Positions 1 to 7,051 of a stretch of 21,814 nucleotides of DNA are shown here, piece after piece. Location: the NCBI GenBank assembly GCA_013042825.1, contig JABDPL010000122.1, positions 1 to 21,814 on the forward strand, written 5' to 3'. The position numbers and the translations under genes were made by a program. Numbering within the stretch: position 1 is the first letter of the stretch; every line of letters starts with the position of its first letter. The notes below the pieces were generated by a model, which searched no databases, was not told where the DNA came from, and saw only the letters and a list, made by a program, of their open reading frames with translations. This DNA comes from Flavobacteriaceae bacterium. Lineage in GTDB: Bacteria > Bacteroidota > Bacteroidia > Flavobacteriales > Flavobacteriaceae.

Positions 1-652
1 GTGAATGTTGCACATCTATAATCCCGCTCATGTCATCAACGAACAGGGTTTGCGACCAGGTTTTTCCACCGTCTTCAGAACGATAGATCCCGCGTTCCTG
101 GTTTGCTGAGTACAGGTGTCCGGTAACGCCTACAACCACTTCATTAGGATTATCCGGATTTAGCAGAATTCGCCCGATATGATGAGAGTCCTGCAAACCC
201 ATATTGGTCCATGTTTCTCCATTATCGGTTGATTTCAGAATTCCGATACCCGCATATGACGACCGCGATGCGTTATTCTCACCGGTTCCGACCCATATGA
301 TATTGTTGGTCCAGTCAACCGCGATATCACCTACATTTTGCGTTGGTGAAGAATCCAGAACAGGCTTAAAAGTTGTTCCGTTATTATCAGTATGCCAGAC
401 ACCTCCCGACGCATATCCCACACAAAATTCGGTGGGATCATCCGGATTTACCGCAAGGTCAGTTACCCGGCCGCTCATCACGGAGGGGCCGACGTTTTCA
501 AAGGCAACATTCTTTACGATAGACCCTTCCATCATCTGTTCCTTGATATCTAATGCCTTGAAGACATCTTCGGCAGAAGAGGATGGTTGCTGAGCGTAAA
601 CTCCTGAAATTAATAGTGCAAGAATAAAGAGGGTGAAATGAACTCGTTTCAT
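1..652 (-). CDS. Secreted Asp-box (BNR/sortilin-like) beta-propeller protein, N-terminal part only
   Basis: The reading frame starts at ATG 652 and runs without a stop off the left edge, giving 217 residues. Residues 1-20 form a signal peptide (basic start, then a run of Leu/Ile/Phe, ending VYA before QQP). Asp-boxes of the S-x-D-x-G-x-T-W type are seen at 141-148 (STDNGETW) and 192-199 (SEDGGKTW), with a degenerate one near 88-95. The stretch NVGPSVMSGRVTDLAVNPDDP is typical of the large VPS10/sortilin-like 'glycosyl hydrolase' beta-propellers common in Bacteroidota, which are usually around 1000 residues. The family is exported; a T9SS sorting domain would lie at the missing C-terminus and cannot be judged. 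Catalytic activity is not implied by Asp-boxes alone. The gene is divergent from the small membrane protein gene to its right and has no clear promoter match. Confidence 0.85.
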   Translation of the reverse strand, partial: MKRVHFTLFILALLISGVYAQQPSSSAEDVFKALDIKEQMMEGSIVKNVAFENVGPSVMSGRVTDLAVNPDDPTEFCVGYASGGVWHTDNNGTTFKPVLDSSPTQNVGDIAVDWTNNIIWVGTGENNASRSSYAGIGILKSTDNGETWTNMGLQDSHHIGRILLNPDNPNEVVVGVTGHLYSANQERGIYRSEDGGKTWSQTLFVDDMSGIIDVQHS

Positions 653-844
653 AGGGTTAGTTTTAGAAGTTTTGAAATTACTCAAAGATGTTCAAAGGAT
701 CAAAAATGCCGCTCAGAATCCCTCGGATTTAACATTTTGTCTCTCCTAAAAAAGATTTATTTCATAGCGGGCCAACATCTGTAAAAGAATCGGATAATTG
801 AGAATTTATCCATAATTCATTAAATTAGGTTTTATTAACGTTTA

Positions 845-1156
845 ATGATGACCACTATGGAAGACTATTTACCTGTAATCATTCAATTGTTCAGCGGAGC
901 AATTGGGGGTAACCTGGCAGGGGCAATACTTAAAAAGTACTCACTTGGAACGATGTGGAATTCCATAGTTGGCATTCTTGGCGGTGGACTTGGTGGAACG
1001 GTATTAGGCCTGCTTGGCCTGGAGGGCACCGAAGCCGCAGCAGCCTCAAGTGGATTAGATCTCGGAAGTATAGTAGGCAGTATTGCAGGGGGTGGCGTCG
1101 GTGGCGGAATATTAATGGTCATAGTAGGCCTGATAAGAAAGACCATGAACAGATAA
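845..1156 (+). CDS. Small glycine-zipper membrane protein, unknown function
   Basis: 103 residues, or 102 if the second of two adjacent ATGs is used. The protein is almost all small and hydrophobic residues, with GxxxG-like spacing in three stretches: about 16-28 (SGAIGGNLAGAIL), 41-57 (VGILGGGLGGTVLGLLG) and 72-95 (LGSIVGSIAGGGVGGG and onward). It ends in a basic tail (RKTMNR). This suggests two or three tightly packed membrane helices separated by an Ala-rich loop (EAAAASS). Size and glycine content recall the YeaQ/YmgE/GlsB group of small membrane proteins, but I could not match a specific family motif. A real gene is supported by the biased composition and the lack of a better frame. It stands alone, with no obvious Shine-Dalgarno sequence; the AT-rich upstream region holds only an imperfect -7 element (TAGGTTTT, 826-833). 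Confidence 0.7.
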   Translation: MMTTMEDYLPVIIQLFSGAIGGNLAGAILKKYSLGTMWNSIVGILGGGLGGTVLGLLGLEGTEAAAASSGLDLGSIVGSIAGGGVGGGILMVIVGLIRKTMNR

Positions 1157-1165
1157 TATGAGAAT

Positions 1166-1208
1166 CATCTGTTCTCAGATGCTTTCTCGTTTTAAAAAGC
1201 TTTTTTTC
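1166..1208 (+). terminator. Possible weak hairpin terminator after the small membrane protein gene
   Basis: CATCTG (1166-1171), loop TTCT, CAGATG (1176-1181) makes a perfect 6 bp stem 9 nt after the stop codon. A T-rich stretch follows and, further on, a run of seven T at 1201-1207 behind the palindrome AAAAAGCTTTTT (1194-1205). The T-run is too far from the stem for a textbook terminator, so this is weak. The rest of the 1157-1390 gap shows nothing else recognisable except a near-consensus -7 element (TACCTTTA, 1363-1370) that could serve the next gene. Confidence 0.3.
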
Positions 1209-1390
1209 CGTCATAACGGGGTAGTGATCTGAATATAATTCCAAAGTTATTTGTTTGCCTTCCAATATCTCTACGGCTGAACTTCGGATTTTCTTCAACA
1301 AGGAAAAATCAAATTATCAACCTTTACCGTCCTTTAGGGCCAGGGAAGATCTTTAAAATATTTACCTTTATATCATCTAAATTAATCTTC

Positions 1391-2683
1391 ATGAAATACC
1401 ATCCTATAGACAATTCCCTCTTCATCAAAAACAGAAAGAATTTTACAGCAGCCATGAACCCCAATAGCCTGGCTGTTTTCAATAGTAATGATATCTATCC
1501 CATCAGTGCCGACAGCACATTGCCTTTCGAGCAACACCGGGATATTTTTTATTTAAGCGGAGTAGACCAGGAAGAGAGTATCCTTGTGCTTTTTCCAGAC
1601 TGCCCCAAGGAAAAACACCGGGAAATCCTGTTCTTGAAAGAAACGAATGAACACATTGCGATCTGGGAAGGGGAAAAACTGACGAAAGAGAAGGCTTTTG
1701 AGACCTCCGGAATAAAAACAGTATACTGGTTACAGGACCTGGAGAAGATCATGTTTGAATTGATGACCCAATGCGACACTCTGTATATAAATACCAATGA
1801 GCATTACAGGGCAAATGTTGAAACTGAAACACGGGAGGACCGCTTTACCAAATGGATCAAGGATAAATATCCTGCGCACAAGGTTGAAAAAAGCAATCCG
1901 ATTTTACAGGGATTGCGATCGGTAAAGGACAGTATCGAAATCGATTTGATCCAGAAAGCTTGCGATATCACCGAGAATGGTTTCAGACGCATATTGGAGT
2001 TTGTAGAGCCGGGTGTATGGGAGTTCGAGATCGAAGCGGAATACATGCATGAGTTTCTGAGGAACCGATCAAGGAAATTTGCCTATACCCCCATAATTGC
2101 CTCGGGAAACAACGCCAATGTATTACATTATATAGAGAATAATCAGCAATGCCAGGCAGGGGAATTGATCCTTATGGATGTGGGTGCCGAATATGCTAAT
2201 TATTCATCAGACATGACACGTATGGTACCGGTTTCCGGGCGATTTTCAAAAAGACAAGCTGAAATCTATAAGGCTGTATTACGCGTTAAGAACGAAGCGA
2301 CTAAAATGCTCGTTCCCGGGACTATGTGGGAAGCCTATCATGTAGAAGTAGGAAAGCTCATGACCGGCGAATTACTAAGTCTTGGATTGCTCGATAAGGC
2401 TGATGTTCAGAACGAGGACAAAGACTGGCCGGCGTATAAGAAATATTTCATGCATGGCACCAGCCATCATATGGGTCTTGACACCCATGATTACGGTTTA
2501 CTTCATGAACCTATAGAAGCCAACATGGTATTCACGGTTGAACCAGGAATTTACCTTCCCGATGAAGGCTTCGGTATTCGTATTGAAGATGATGTTGTAG
2601 TTCAGGCTTCAGGAGCACCCTTTAACCTTATGCGCAACATCCCGATTGAAATCGAGGAGATCGAAGAACTCATGAACGCTTAG
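1391..2683 (+). CDS. pepP: Xaa-Pro aminopeptidase (M24B metallopeptidase, PepP type)
   Basis: 430 residues, the normal length for the family. It removes the N-terminal residue from peptides whose second residue is proline and should act in the cytoplasm, since no signal peptide is present. Residues about 1-165 form the N-terminal aminopeptidase P domain (start NSLFIKNRKNF, then FEQHRDIFYLSG). The C-terminal pita-bread domain carries all five dinuclear metal ligands by alignment with the family: D263 (LMDVGAEY), D274 (SDMTR), H359 (HGTSHHMG), E384 (VEPGIY) and E399 (RIEDD). H366 (DTHDYG) is the usual extra active-site histidine. The gene is single and converges on brnQ with only 6 nt between stop codons. 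Peptidase and amino acid importer may be functionally related but are not co-transcribed. The choice of pepP over other M24B symbols is from overall layout. Confidence 0.93.
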   Translation: MKYHPIDNSLFIKNRKNFTAAMNPNSLAVFNSNDIYPISADSTLPFEQHRDIFYLSGVDQEESILVLFPDCPKEKHREILFLKETNEHIAIWEGEKLTKEKAFETSGIKTVYWLQDLEKIMFELMTQCDTLYINTNEHYRANVETETREDRFTKWIKDKYPAHKVEKSNPILQGLRSVKDSIEIDLIQKACDITENGFRRILEFVEPGVWEFEIEAEYMHEFLRNRSRKFAYTPIIASGNNANVLHYIENNQQCQAGELILMDVGAEYANYSSDMTRMVPVSGRFSKRQAEIYKAVLRVKNEATKMLVPGTMWEAYHVEVGKLMTGELLSLGLLDKADVQNEDKDWPAYKKYFMHGTSHHMGLDTHDYGLLHEPIEANMVFTVEPGIYLPDEGFGIRIEDDVVVQASGAPFNLMRNIPIEIEEIEELMNA

Positions 2684-2689
2684 ATCGTT

Positions 2690-3958
2690 TTATTTTCTTT
2701 TTAAAATCAAATTGGTTATTCCAAAGGCCAGAATGGCCGGAATTACCCAACCGAGGTTTCTATCGGCCAATGGGATCTCTGCAGTAATTGTGTTTAAGAT
2801 CTCCGAATCGATAAGCAAACCTAAAAAATCCGGAATGCTGAAAACAAATGTGACCAGGACGACTGCTCTGAAAACCCGGGCTGATGCATAGGTCTCAGGT
2901 ATCAAATTCAAAAAGATCAGGACGATGGTCAACGGGTAAATGAACATCAGCGCAGGGAGCGCCACATCTATGATATAACGAACATCGAACTGTCCTATTA
3001 AAACGCCCATTATGCAGGCCACCAGGGTAGTAACAAAATAAACGCGTCTTGATTCGTTAAACAGGCCCTTGAAATAATCGGCTGTTCCGACAATTATGCC
3101 TACGGCTGTTGTAAAGCAGGCCAGACCTACAAGGACGCTTAAAAACGTAGTTCCTATGTTGCCGAGAGTCGACCTGCTGAGTTCAGACAACAGCTCAGGA
3201 CGTGATATTTCCCTGGGGTACTGGTCACTGTACAAAGCGCCCAAAGCGATTAATCCCGCATAAATAAAAAATAGCCCGGCCATGGCGATCAATCCTGATC
3301 GCGCGATCATCCGTTTCTTTTCAGCAAATGATGTATAACCTTTCAAGTTGAGGGAAATGACCACAATACCACCGGTAAGCAAACCGGCAATGGCATCATA
3401 GGTCTGGTATCCTTCAAAAAAACCACTCAGAATGGGATTATCGAAGTTGGAGACCTGCATGCTGCCTGGCGGACTAATGATCCCAACTAGAATGATTGCG
3501 AATAATATAATGGCAATCAGGGGTGTGAGATACTTGCCTAATATCTGTAAGACGTTATTTCGGTTCAATGCAAAAACCAGCACCAAAGCAAAATAGATCG
3601 AACTCGTGAGTAATGCCGAACTGCCAAAGAATGGTTCAATAGCCATTTCATGGGTAACCGCTGCCGTTCGCGGACAAGGCAGAGTGATGGCAATAGTATA
3701 AACACATAAACAAAAAACAAGAGCAAAAGCATAGGACACTTTTTTACCAAAGTCCATCATGGTCCCCTGCAACCTGGCATGAGCAAATAATGCCATGAGT
3801 GGAATGATCGTTGCCGAAGTAACAAACCCGATCGCTACGAGCCACCAATCGGGACCGGCATTAAATCCGAGTAAAGGAGGAAGAATGAGATTTCCGGCAC
3901 CGAAAAACGCAGCGAAAATACCAAATCCCAGAGCAAAGGTCTCTTTATTGTTTGTCAC
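2690..3958 (-). CDS. brnQ: Branched-chain amino acid carrier, LIVCS family
   Basis: 422 residues, an inner-membrane cation-coupled importer of Leu, Ile and Val. The N-terminal FGIFAAFFGAGNLILPPLLG (residues about 12-31) is the signature of the BrnQ family. The rest alternates hydrophobic spans and short loops, consistent with about 12 helices, with conserved-looking blocks DAIAGLLTGGIVV (about 187-199) and TAVGIIVGTADYFKGL (about 282-297). It ends in a short basic tail (LILKRK). The start is GTG at 3958; no ATG lies at a suitable place and the signature is only about ten residues downstream, as in relatives. A promoter for the divergent hydrolase gene appears to overlap its first codons. The 3' end faces pepP with a 6 nt gap and no clear terminator between the two. 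Confidence 0.92.
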   Translation of the reverse strand: MTNNKETFALGFGIFAAFFGAGNLILPPLLGFNAGPDWWLVAIGFVTSATIIPLMALFAHARLQGTMMDFGKKVSYAFALVFCLCVYTIAITLPCPRTAAVTHEMAIEPFFGSSALLTSSIYFALVLVFALNRNNVLQILGKYLTPLIAIILFAIILVGIISPPGSMQVSNFDNPILSGFFEGYQTYDAIAGLLTGGIVVISLNLKGYTSFAEKKRMIARSGLIAMAGLFFIYAGLIALGALYSDQYPREISRPELLSELSRSTLGNIGTTFLSVLVGLACFTTAVGIIVGTADYFKGLFNESRRVYFVTTLVACIMGVLIGQFDVRYIIDVALPALMFIYPLTIVLIFLNLIPETYASARVFRAVVLVTFVFSIPDFLGLLIDSEILNTITAEIPLADRNLGWVIPAILAFGITNLILKRK

Positions 3959-3976
3959 AAACCCGTATTATCTTTG
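3948..3976 (+). promoter_or_regulatory. Bacteroidota-type promoter for the alpha/beta hydrolase gene
   Basis: TTG at 3948-3950, an 18 nt spacer, then TATCTTTG at 3969-3976. This is an exact match to the known Bacteroidota consensus (TTG, 17-23 nt, TAnnTTTG). The start codon of the hydrolase lies 22 nt further on. The -33 part lies inside the first codons of the divergent brnQ gene. Confidence 0.65.
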
Positions 3977-3998
3977 CACAATATAAGAATTTACGTTC

Positions 3999-4784
3999 AT
4001 GAAAAATTTAATTGCATATAAAGCGGGGCATATAAATTTCGAGGACAGGGGAAAGGGACAAGCTGTGGTAATGCTTCATGGATTTCTTGAGGACCTCAGT
4101 ATGTGGAAAAACCTGACTGATGATCTTTTAGACGCATACAGGGTTATAGCAATCGACCTGCCGGGACATGGGTCAACCGATGGTTTTGGTGCCGTTCATT
4201 CTATGGAGGACATGGCAGAGGTTGTCAATACCGTCGTCCGGGCTCTTGATCTGAACAAAATCATCCTCATCGGACATTCCATGGGTGGCTATGCCGCTCT
4301 GGCGTATTCCGAATTATTTGCTGAAAATGTTTTGGGCTTGTGCCTGTTGAATTCAACATCAAAACCAGATTCCGAAGAAAAGAAACAAAACCGTGACCGT
4401 GCTGCAGAAGCCGCTTTGGCAGATCCGGGGAAGTTTGTGTCAATGCTCATCCCAAATTTATTCGATCAGAATAATAAAAACCTTTACCGGGATGAGATTA
4501 ATCAACTGATCAAAAGCGCATCAATAATGACAGGAGCTAACATCGCTGCTGCACTCTATGGTATGAGAGACAGGCCCGACCGCGAATCAGTCCTCAGGGG
4601 TTTGGGTGAAAAAGCCATGGTTGTAGTTGGGTTGAATGATCCTGTTCTTGACCATAAATCTATTCTGGATCAAACAAAATCGAGTGAGATCAGACTTGTG
4701 GAATTGGATGGCGGCCATATGAGTTTTATAGAAAGTCTAGAAGATTTATCTTACTTTTTTATGCGTTTTATCGAAAAACTATAG
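3999..4784 (+). CDS. Alpha/beta-hydrolase fold protein
   Basis: 261 residues, cytoplasmic (no signal peptide), the usual size for the family. Key features are the oxyanion block VMLHGFLED (24-32), the DLPGHG turn (53-58), the nucleophile elbow GHSMGG with S94, the likely acid D214 in GLNDPV, and the catalytic H240 in GGHMSF. A short helical cap (about 120-190) lies between strand 6 and the acid. The combination resembles carboxylesterases and MenH/BioH-like hydrolases that act on small esters, but nothing in the window names a substrate: no menaquinone or biotin genes are nearby. It is divergent from brnQ with 40 nt between the starts, and has its own consensus promoter. A near-consensus -7 element and T-rich DNA separate it from the next gene, so co-transcription with the downstream small genes is unsure. 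Confidence 0.88.
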   Translation: MKNLIAYKAGHINFEDRGKGQAVVMLHGFLEDLSMWKNLTDDLLDAYRVIAIDLPGHGSTDGFGAVHSMEDMAEVVNTVVRALDLNKIILIGHSMGGYAALAYSELFAENVLGLCLLNSTSKPDSEEKKQNRDRAAEAALADPGKFVSMLIPNLFDQNNKNLYRDEINQLIKSASIMTGANIAAALYGMRDRPDRESVLRGLGEKAMVVVGLNDPVLDHKSILDQTKSSEIRLVELDGGHMSFIESLEDLSYFFMRFIEKL

Positions 4785-4843
4785 CGCTTTATCGTTTTTT
4801 TTGATTTTTTTCTTATGTTTACTCCTCCTTAAATCTACCAGAC

Positions 4844-5107
4844 ATGAGAAAAACTACCAAATCTACCGCTATCCAACGCATCTATTGTGATGTTTTCGGT
4901 CACCGTTACGAAGTATCAAAAAAAGTCACCTCTCACGTAAAGGAATACAAATGCCGATGCTGTAAACGAGAATTAACTACCAACAGTAACGGTAATCTTA
5001 CGGAGTTAACGCCAACATTCAAGGAAATTAATTCTATTCTGGAGCGTATTCACACCGCCCGAATGATGCGTTCAAAGCAAAAAACACTCAGTTCATCGAT
5101 TTATTAG
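4844..5107 (+). CDS. Small putative zinc-binding protein, paralogue A
   Basis: 87 residues. C15, H20, C37 and C40 form C-x4-H-x16-C-x2-C, with the His inside an FGH motif; an additional C39 lies within the CxxC. This looks like a small zinc ribbon or knuckle. The C-terminal half is basic with a helical stretch (FKEINSILERIHTARMM). It is about 73% identical (37 of 51 positions from the FGH histidine on) to the product of the next gene, and parts of the DNA are identical over 16-17 nt, so the two come from a tandem duplication. The CxxxFGH plus CxxC layout recalls short phage/prophage zinc proteins of the DUF1660 type, but that link is from memory and unproven. A near-consensus -7 element (TATGTTTA, 4814-4821) precedes it. 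Function unknown; nucleic-acid binding is possible. Confidence 0.75.
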   Translation: MRKTTKSTAIQRIYCDVFGHRYEVSKKVTSHVKEYKCRCCKRELTTNSNGNLTELTPTFKEINSILERIHTARMMRSKQKTLSSSIY

Positions 5108-5128
5108 GCTCCCATAAGCCTCATTTTT
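5105..5128 (+). terminator. Possible short hairpin terminator between paralogues A and B
   Basis: AGGCT (5106-5110), a 6 nt loop, AGCCT (5117-5121), then CATTTTT. The 5 bp stem overlaps the TAG stop of the upstream gene. It is small and may only attenuate transcription into the next gene. Confidence 0.35.
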
Positions 5129-5146
5129 AGGTATTTACTATATTAG

Positions 5147-5398
5147 TTGTTCCCTCTAAAACTAACTAGTATTTTGAAAAATTTTTACTGTTCTATTTTT
5201 GGACACAAATACGAGGTCTCAAAAAAAGTCACCTATCACGTAAAGGAATACAGTTGTAAACACTGTAATGAGCAACTTACAACAGACGGTAATGGAAGGC
5301 TTACACCGCTTACGCCAAAATTCAAAGAGATCAACTCCGTTCTTGAACGTATACACAAAAAGAAGGTCAAACGCCGGGCGCTTATTCTTGATCGCTGA
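5147..5398 (+). CDS. Small putative zinc-binding protein, paralogue B (no ATG start)
   Basis: 83 residues from TTG 5147, or 74 from TTG 5174; no in-frame ATG exists upstream of the conserved region. Counting from 5147, C15, H20, C37 and C40 repeat the spacing of paralogue A exactly, and the block YEVSKKVT-HVKEY and the tail FKEINSVLERIH are shared with it. The C-terminus is strongly basic (KKKVKRRALILDR). The frame is real, because the protein is conserved against A while many third codon positions differ (for example cgttacgaa against aaatacgag). Lack of ATG suggests low or translation-limited expression, or recent decay of the start. The last 17 nt overlap the 3' end of thiL on the other strand. 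Function unknown. Confidence 0.68.
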   Translation: MFPLKLTSILKNFYCSIFGHKYEVSKKVTYHVKEYSCKHCNEQLTTDGNGRLTPLTPKFKEINSVLERIHKKKVKRRALILDR

Positions 5399-6434
5399 CC
5401 GCGTTCCAGCCTCTGGCTTTTAACGGCACTTTGGTCTCGGCCCTTGTAATCAAATGGCTTCCCGTTTCTTCGTCTTTCATATATCCTATAACCGTCAAAT
5501 TAGGATTTGCCTTTATTTTGGGGAAATCATCCTGTTTAACAGTAAACAGCAATTCATAGTCCTCTCCTCCATTTAAGGCAACTGTTGTGCTGTCTAGTTG
5601 GAATTCTTCACAGGTTGAGATCACCTGAGGATCTATGGGGATTTTGTTTTCATAAAGGTCACAACCAACCCCACTATTTCGGCATAGATGCAGAATTTCA
5701 GAAGAAAGCCCGTCGCTTATATCGATCATGGCGGTAGGAACCACATCCAGATCGTCTAATAACTTGACCATATCTTTCCTTGCCTCCGGTTTTAACTGGC
5801 GTTCGATCAAGTAGTCATAGGCTTGCAGATCGGGTTGATTATTCGGATTCACCTCGAATACCTGCTTCTCACGTTCCAGGATCTGGAGTCCGAGATAAGC
5901 GGCACCCAGGTCGCCGGTTACTACCAAAAGGTCGTTGGGCCTGGCACCACTTCTATAAGTGATCTTCTCCTCAGCAACATGACCGACTGCAGTTACCGAA
6001 ATGATCAGACCTTTGTTTGAACTGCTTGTATCGCCCCCAACCAGATCAACCCCATAAATATCAGTGGCTGTTTTAATTCCTGCATATAACTCTTCCAGCG
6101 CCTCAAGGCTAAAACGATTTGATACGGCGATCGAGACCGTAACCTGGGTTGCCATGGCATTCATGGCATAAACATCCGAAAGGTTTACCATTATCGCTTT
6201 ATAACCCAGGTGCTTTAAAGGCATGTAGCTTAAATCGAAATGCACCCCTTCAATCAAGAGGTCGGTGGTGAGCACAGTTTTGGTCTCACCAAAACTCAAT
6301 ACAGCCGCATCATCGCCAACACCTTTGATAGTCGACGGTTGAATGTCCTTAAAAATCTCGGTTAAATGATCGATTAGTTTGAACTCTCCAAGGGAACTGA
6401 TGGGCGTAAGTGATCGGTCTTTATTTTCTAGCAT
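5382..6434 (-). CDS. thiL: Thiamine-monophosphate kinase
   Basis: 350 residues, the normal length. It phosphorylates thiamine monophosphate with ATP to thiamine diphosphate, the last step of thiamine cofactor synthesis, in the cytoplasm. Family motifs are all seen in order: GVGDDAA (38-44), TTDLLIEGVHF (56-66), NLSDVYAM (84-91, magnesium site), GGDTS (133-137), DISDGLSSE (238-246) and GGEDYELLF (289-297). This is the AIR synthase/PurM-like ATP-grasp-unrelated fold used by ThiL. No other thiamine gene is present, so it is a lone gene. Start ATG 6434 lies directly behind a consensus promoter. The 3' end overlaps the convergent small zinc-protein gene by 17 nt. Confidence 0.95.
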   Translation of the reverse strand: MLENKDRSLTPISSLGEFKLIDHLTEIFKDIQPSTIKGVGDDAAVLSFGETKTVLTTDLLIEGVHFDLSYMPLKHLGYKAIMVNLSDVYAMNAMATQVTVSIAVSNRFSLEALEELYAGIKTATDIYGVDLVGGDTSSSNKGLIISVTAVGHVAEEKITYRSGARPNDLLVVTGDLGAAYLGLQILEREKQVFEVNPNNQPDLQAYDYLIERQLKPEARKDMVKLLDDLDVVPTAMIDISDGLSSEILHLCRNSGVGCDLYENKIPIDPQVISTCEEFQLDSTTVALNGGEDYELLFTVKQDDFPKIKANPNLTVIGYMKDEETGSHLITRAETKVPLKARGWNAVSDQE

Positions 6435-6438
6435 GCTG

Positions 6439-6468
6439 CAAAATTACGGCAATAAATCTTGGGGGCAA
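6439..6468 (-). promoter_or_regulatory. Bacteroidota-type promoter for thiL
   Basis: Read on the minus strand: TTG (6468-6466), a 19 nt spacer, TAATTTTG (6446-6439). This matches both consensus elements with allowed spacing. The thiL ATG begins only 4 nt after the -7 box, so the transcript would be leaderless or nearly so. Confidence 0.6.
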
Positions 6469-6597
6469 ATTACCGTTTGTCAATTATATAGTTCAAATTA
6501 AAAGTTCAAAAAAGTGCATTTCATCGAAAAAATAGATCGTTTTGTCGTTGTTACAGGAAAATTATACTATTTTGAACAACCCAAATCTATTTAACCA

Positions 6598-6843
6598 ATG
6601 AAAACGAATGCTACTTTTTCGTTATGCGCAAACTTCGGGCATAACTTTTACAGGCCAACTCAAGGTGGGCGTATGTCGGATGTGGTAAAATGTAAAAACT
6701 GCTCAATGGAAGTTCCCTTAAACCATGATGGCGACTTTGAGGAAGCCGATGACAAACTCATTATTCACAACGTGATGAAAAAACTGTTTCTCCTGCGAAA
6801 CTACACCTTCAGAAGGCCACGCAGGCGGGCTTTCAGTATTTGA
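6598..6843 (+). CDS. Small putative zinc-binding protein, diverged paralogue C
   Basis: 81 residues. Overall likeness to paralogues A and B is low, but C10, H15, C32 and C35 keep exactly the same C-x4-H-x16-C-x2-C spacing, again with NFGH around the His and a CKNC knuckle. After it comes an acidic segment (HDGDFEEADD) and a very basic tail (RRPRRRAFSI). It is divergent from thiL and ends 24 nt before a strong terminator, so it forms its own transcription unit. A partial -7 element (CTATTTTG, 6567-6574) with TTG at 6548-6550 lies upstream. The gene is supported by the shared motif and by the well-placed ATG and terminator. Function unknown; RNA or DNA binding is a reasonable guess from charge and size. 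Confidence 0.72.
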   Translation: MKTNATFSLCANFGHNFYRPTQGGRMSDVVKCKNCSMEVPLNHDGDFEEADDKLIIHNVMKKLFLLRNYTFRRPRRRAFSI

Positions 6844-6867
6844 TCGATTTCTAAAATATCCTATTTC

Positions 6868-6905
6868 AACCCGGAATTCCTGCTCAGGATATCCGGGTTT
6901 TTTTT
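6868..6905 (+). terminator. Strong rho-independent terminator upstream of the SUF locus
   Basis: AACCCGGA (6868-6875) pairs with TCCGGGTT (6892-6899). An inner stem TCCT/AGGA lies inside the loop, and a run of T continues to 6905. It ends the small zinc-protein gene and insulates the suf operon. Confidence 0.88.
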
Positions 6906-7010
6906 ATCAAAGCAATTTGATTCTTAACCCCTTCATATTGCATAAGTATTGCCTATCTACCCATATGCTAATATAATGTTAGCTCTCATGGATATACAGT
7001 TCTTAAGTCG

Positions 7011-7018
7011 TATATTTG
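7011..7018 (+). promoter_or_regulatory. -7 element of the suf operon promoter
   Basis: TATATTTG is an exact match to TAnnTTTG and lies 33 nt before the first start codon. No TTG is seen at the expected -33 distance, so the promoter may be weak or depend on an activator. No recognisable IscR or SufR operator was found in the 6906-7051 region. Confidence 0.55.
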
Positions 7019-7051
7019 CACCCAATTTAGACGAATTCTATATAAAGAATT

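Noticed and set aside
204..593. 129-residue frame on the plus strand
   Set aside because: It is antisense to the Asp-box protein gene, whose signal peptide and repeats clearly lie on the minus strand; no family motif in the frame.
1119..1301. 60-residue frame on the minus strand over the gap after the small membrane protein
   Set aside because: Overlaps the end of the real gene, has no recognisable motif or promoter, and its length is within chance in AT-rich DNA.
4785..4843. T-rich stretch after the hydrolase gene as a terminator
   Set aside because: There are long T runs but no stable hairpin in front of them; only a weak AT pairing can be drawn.
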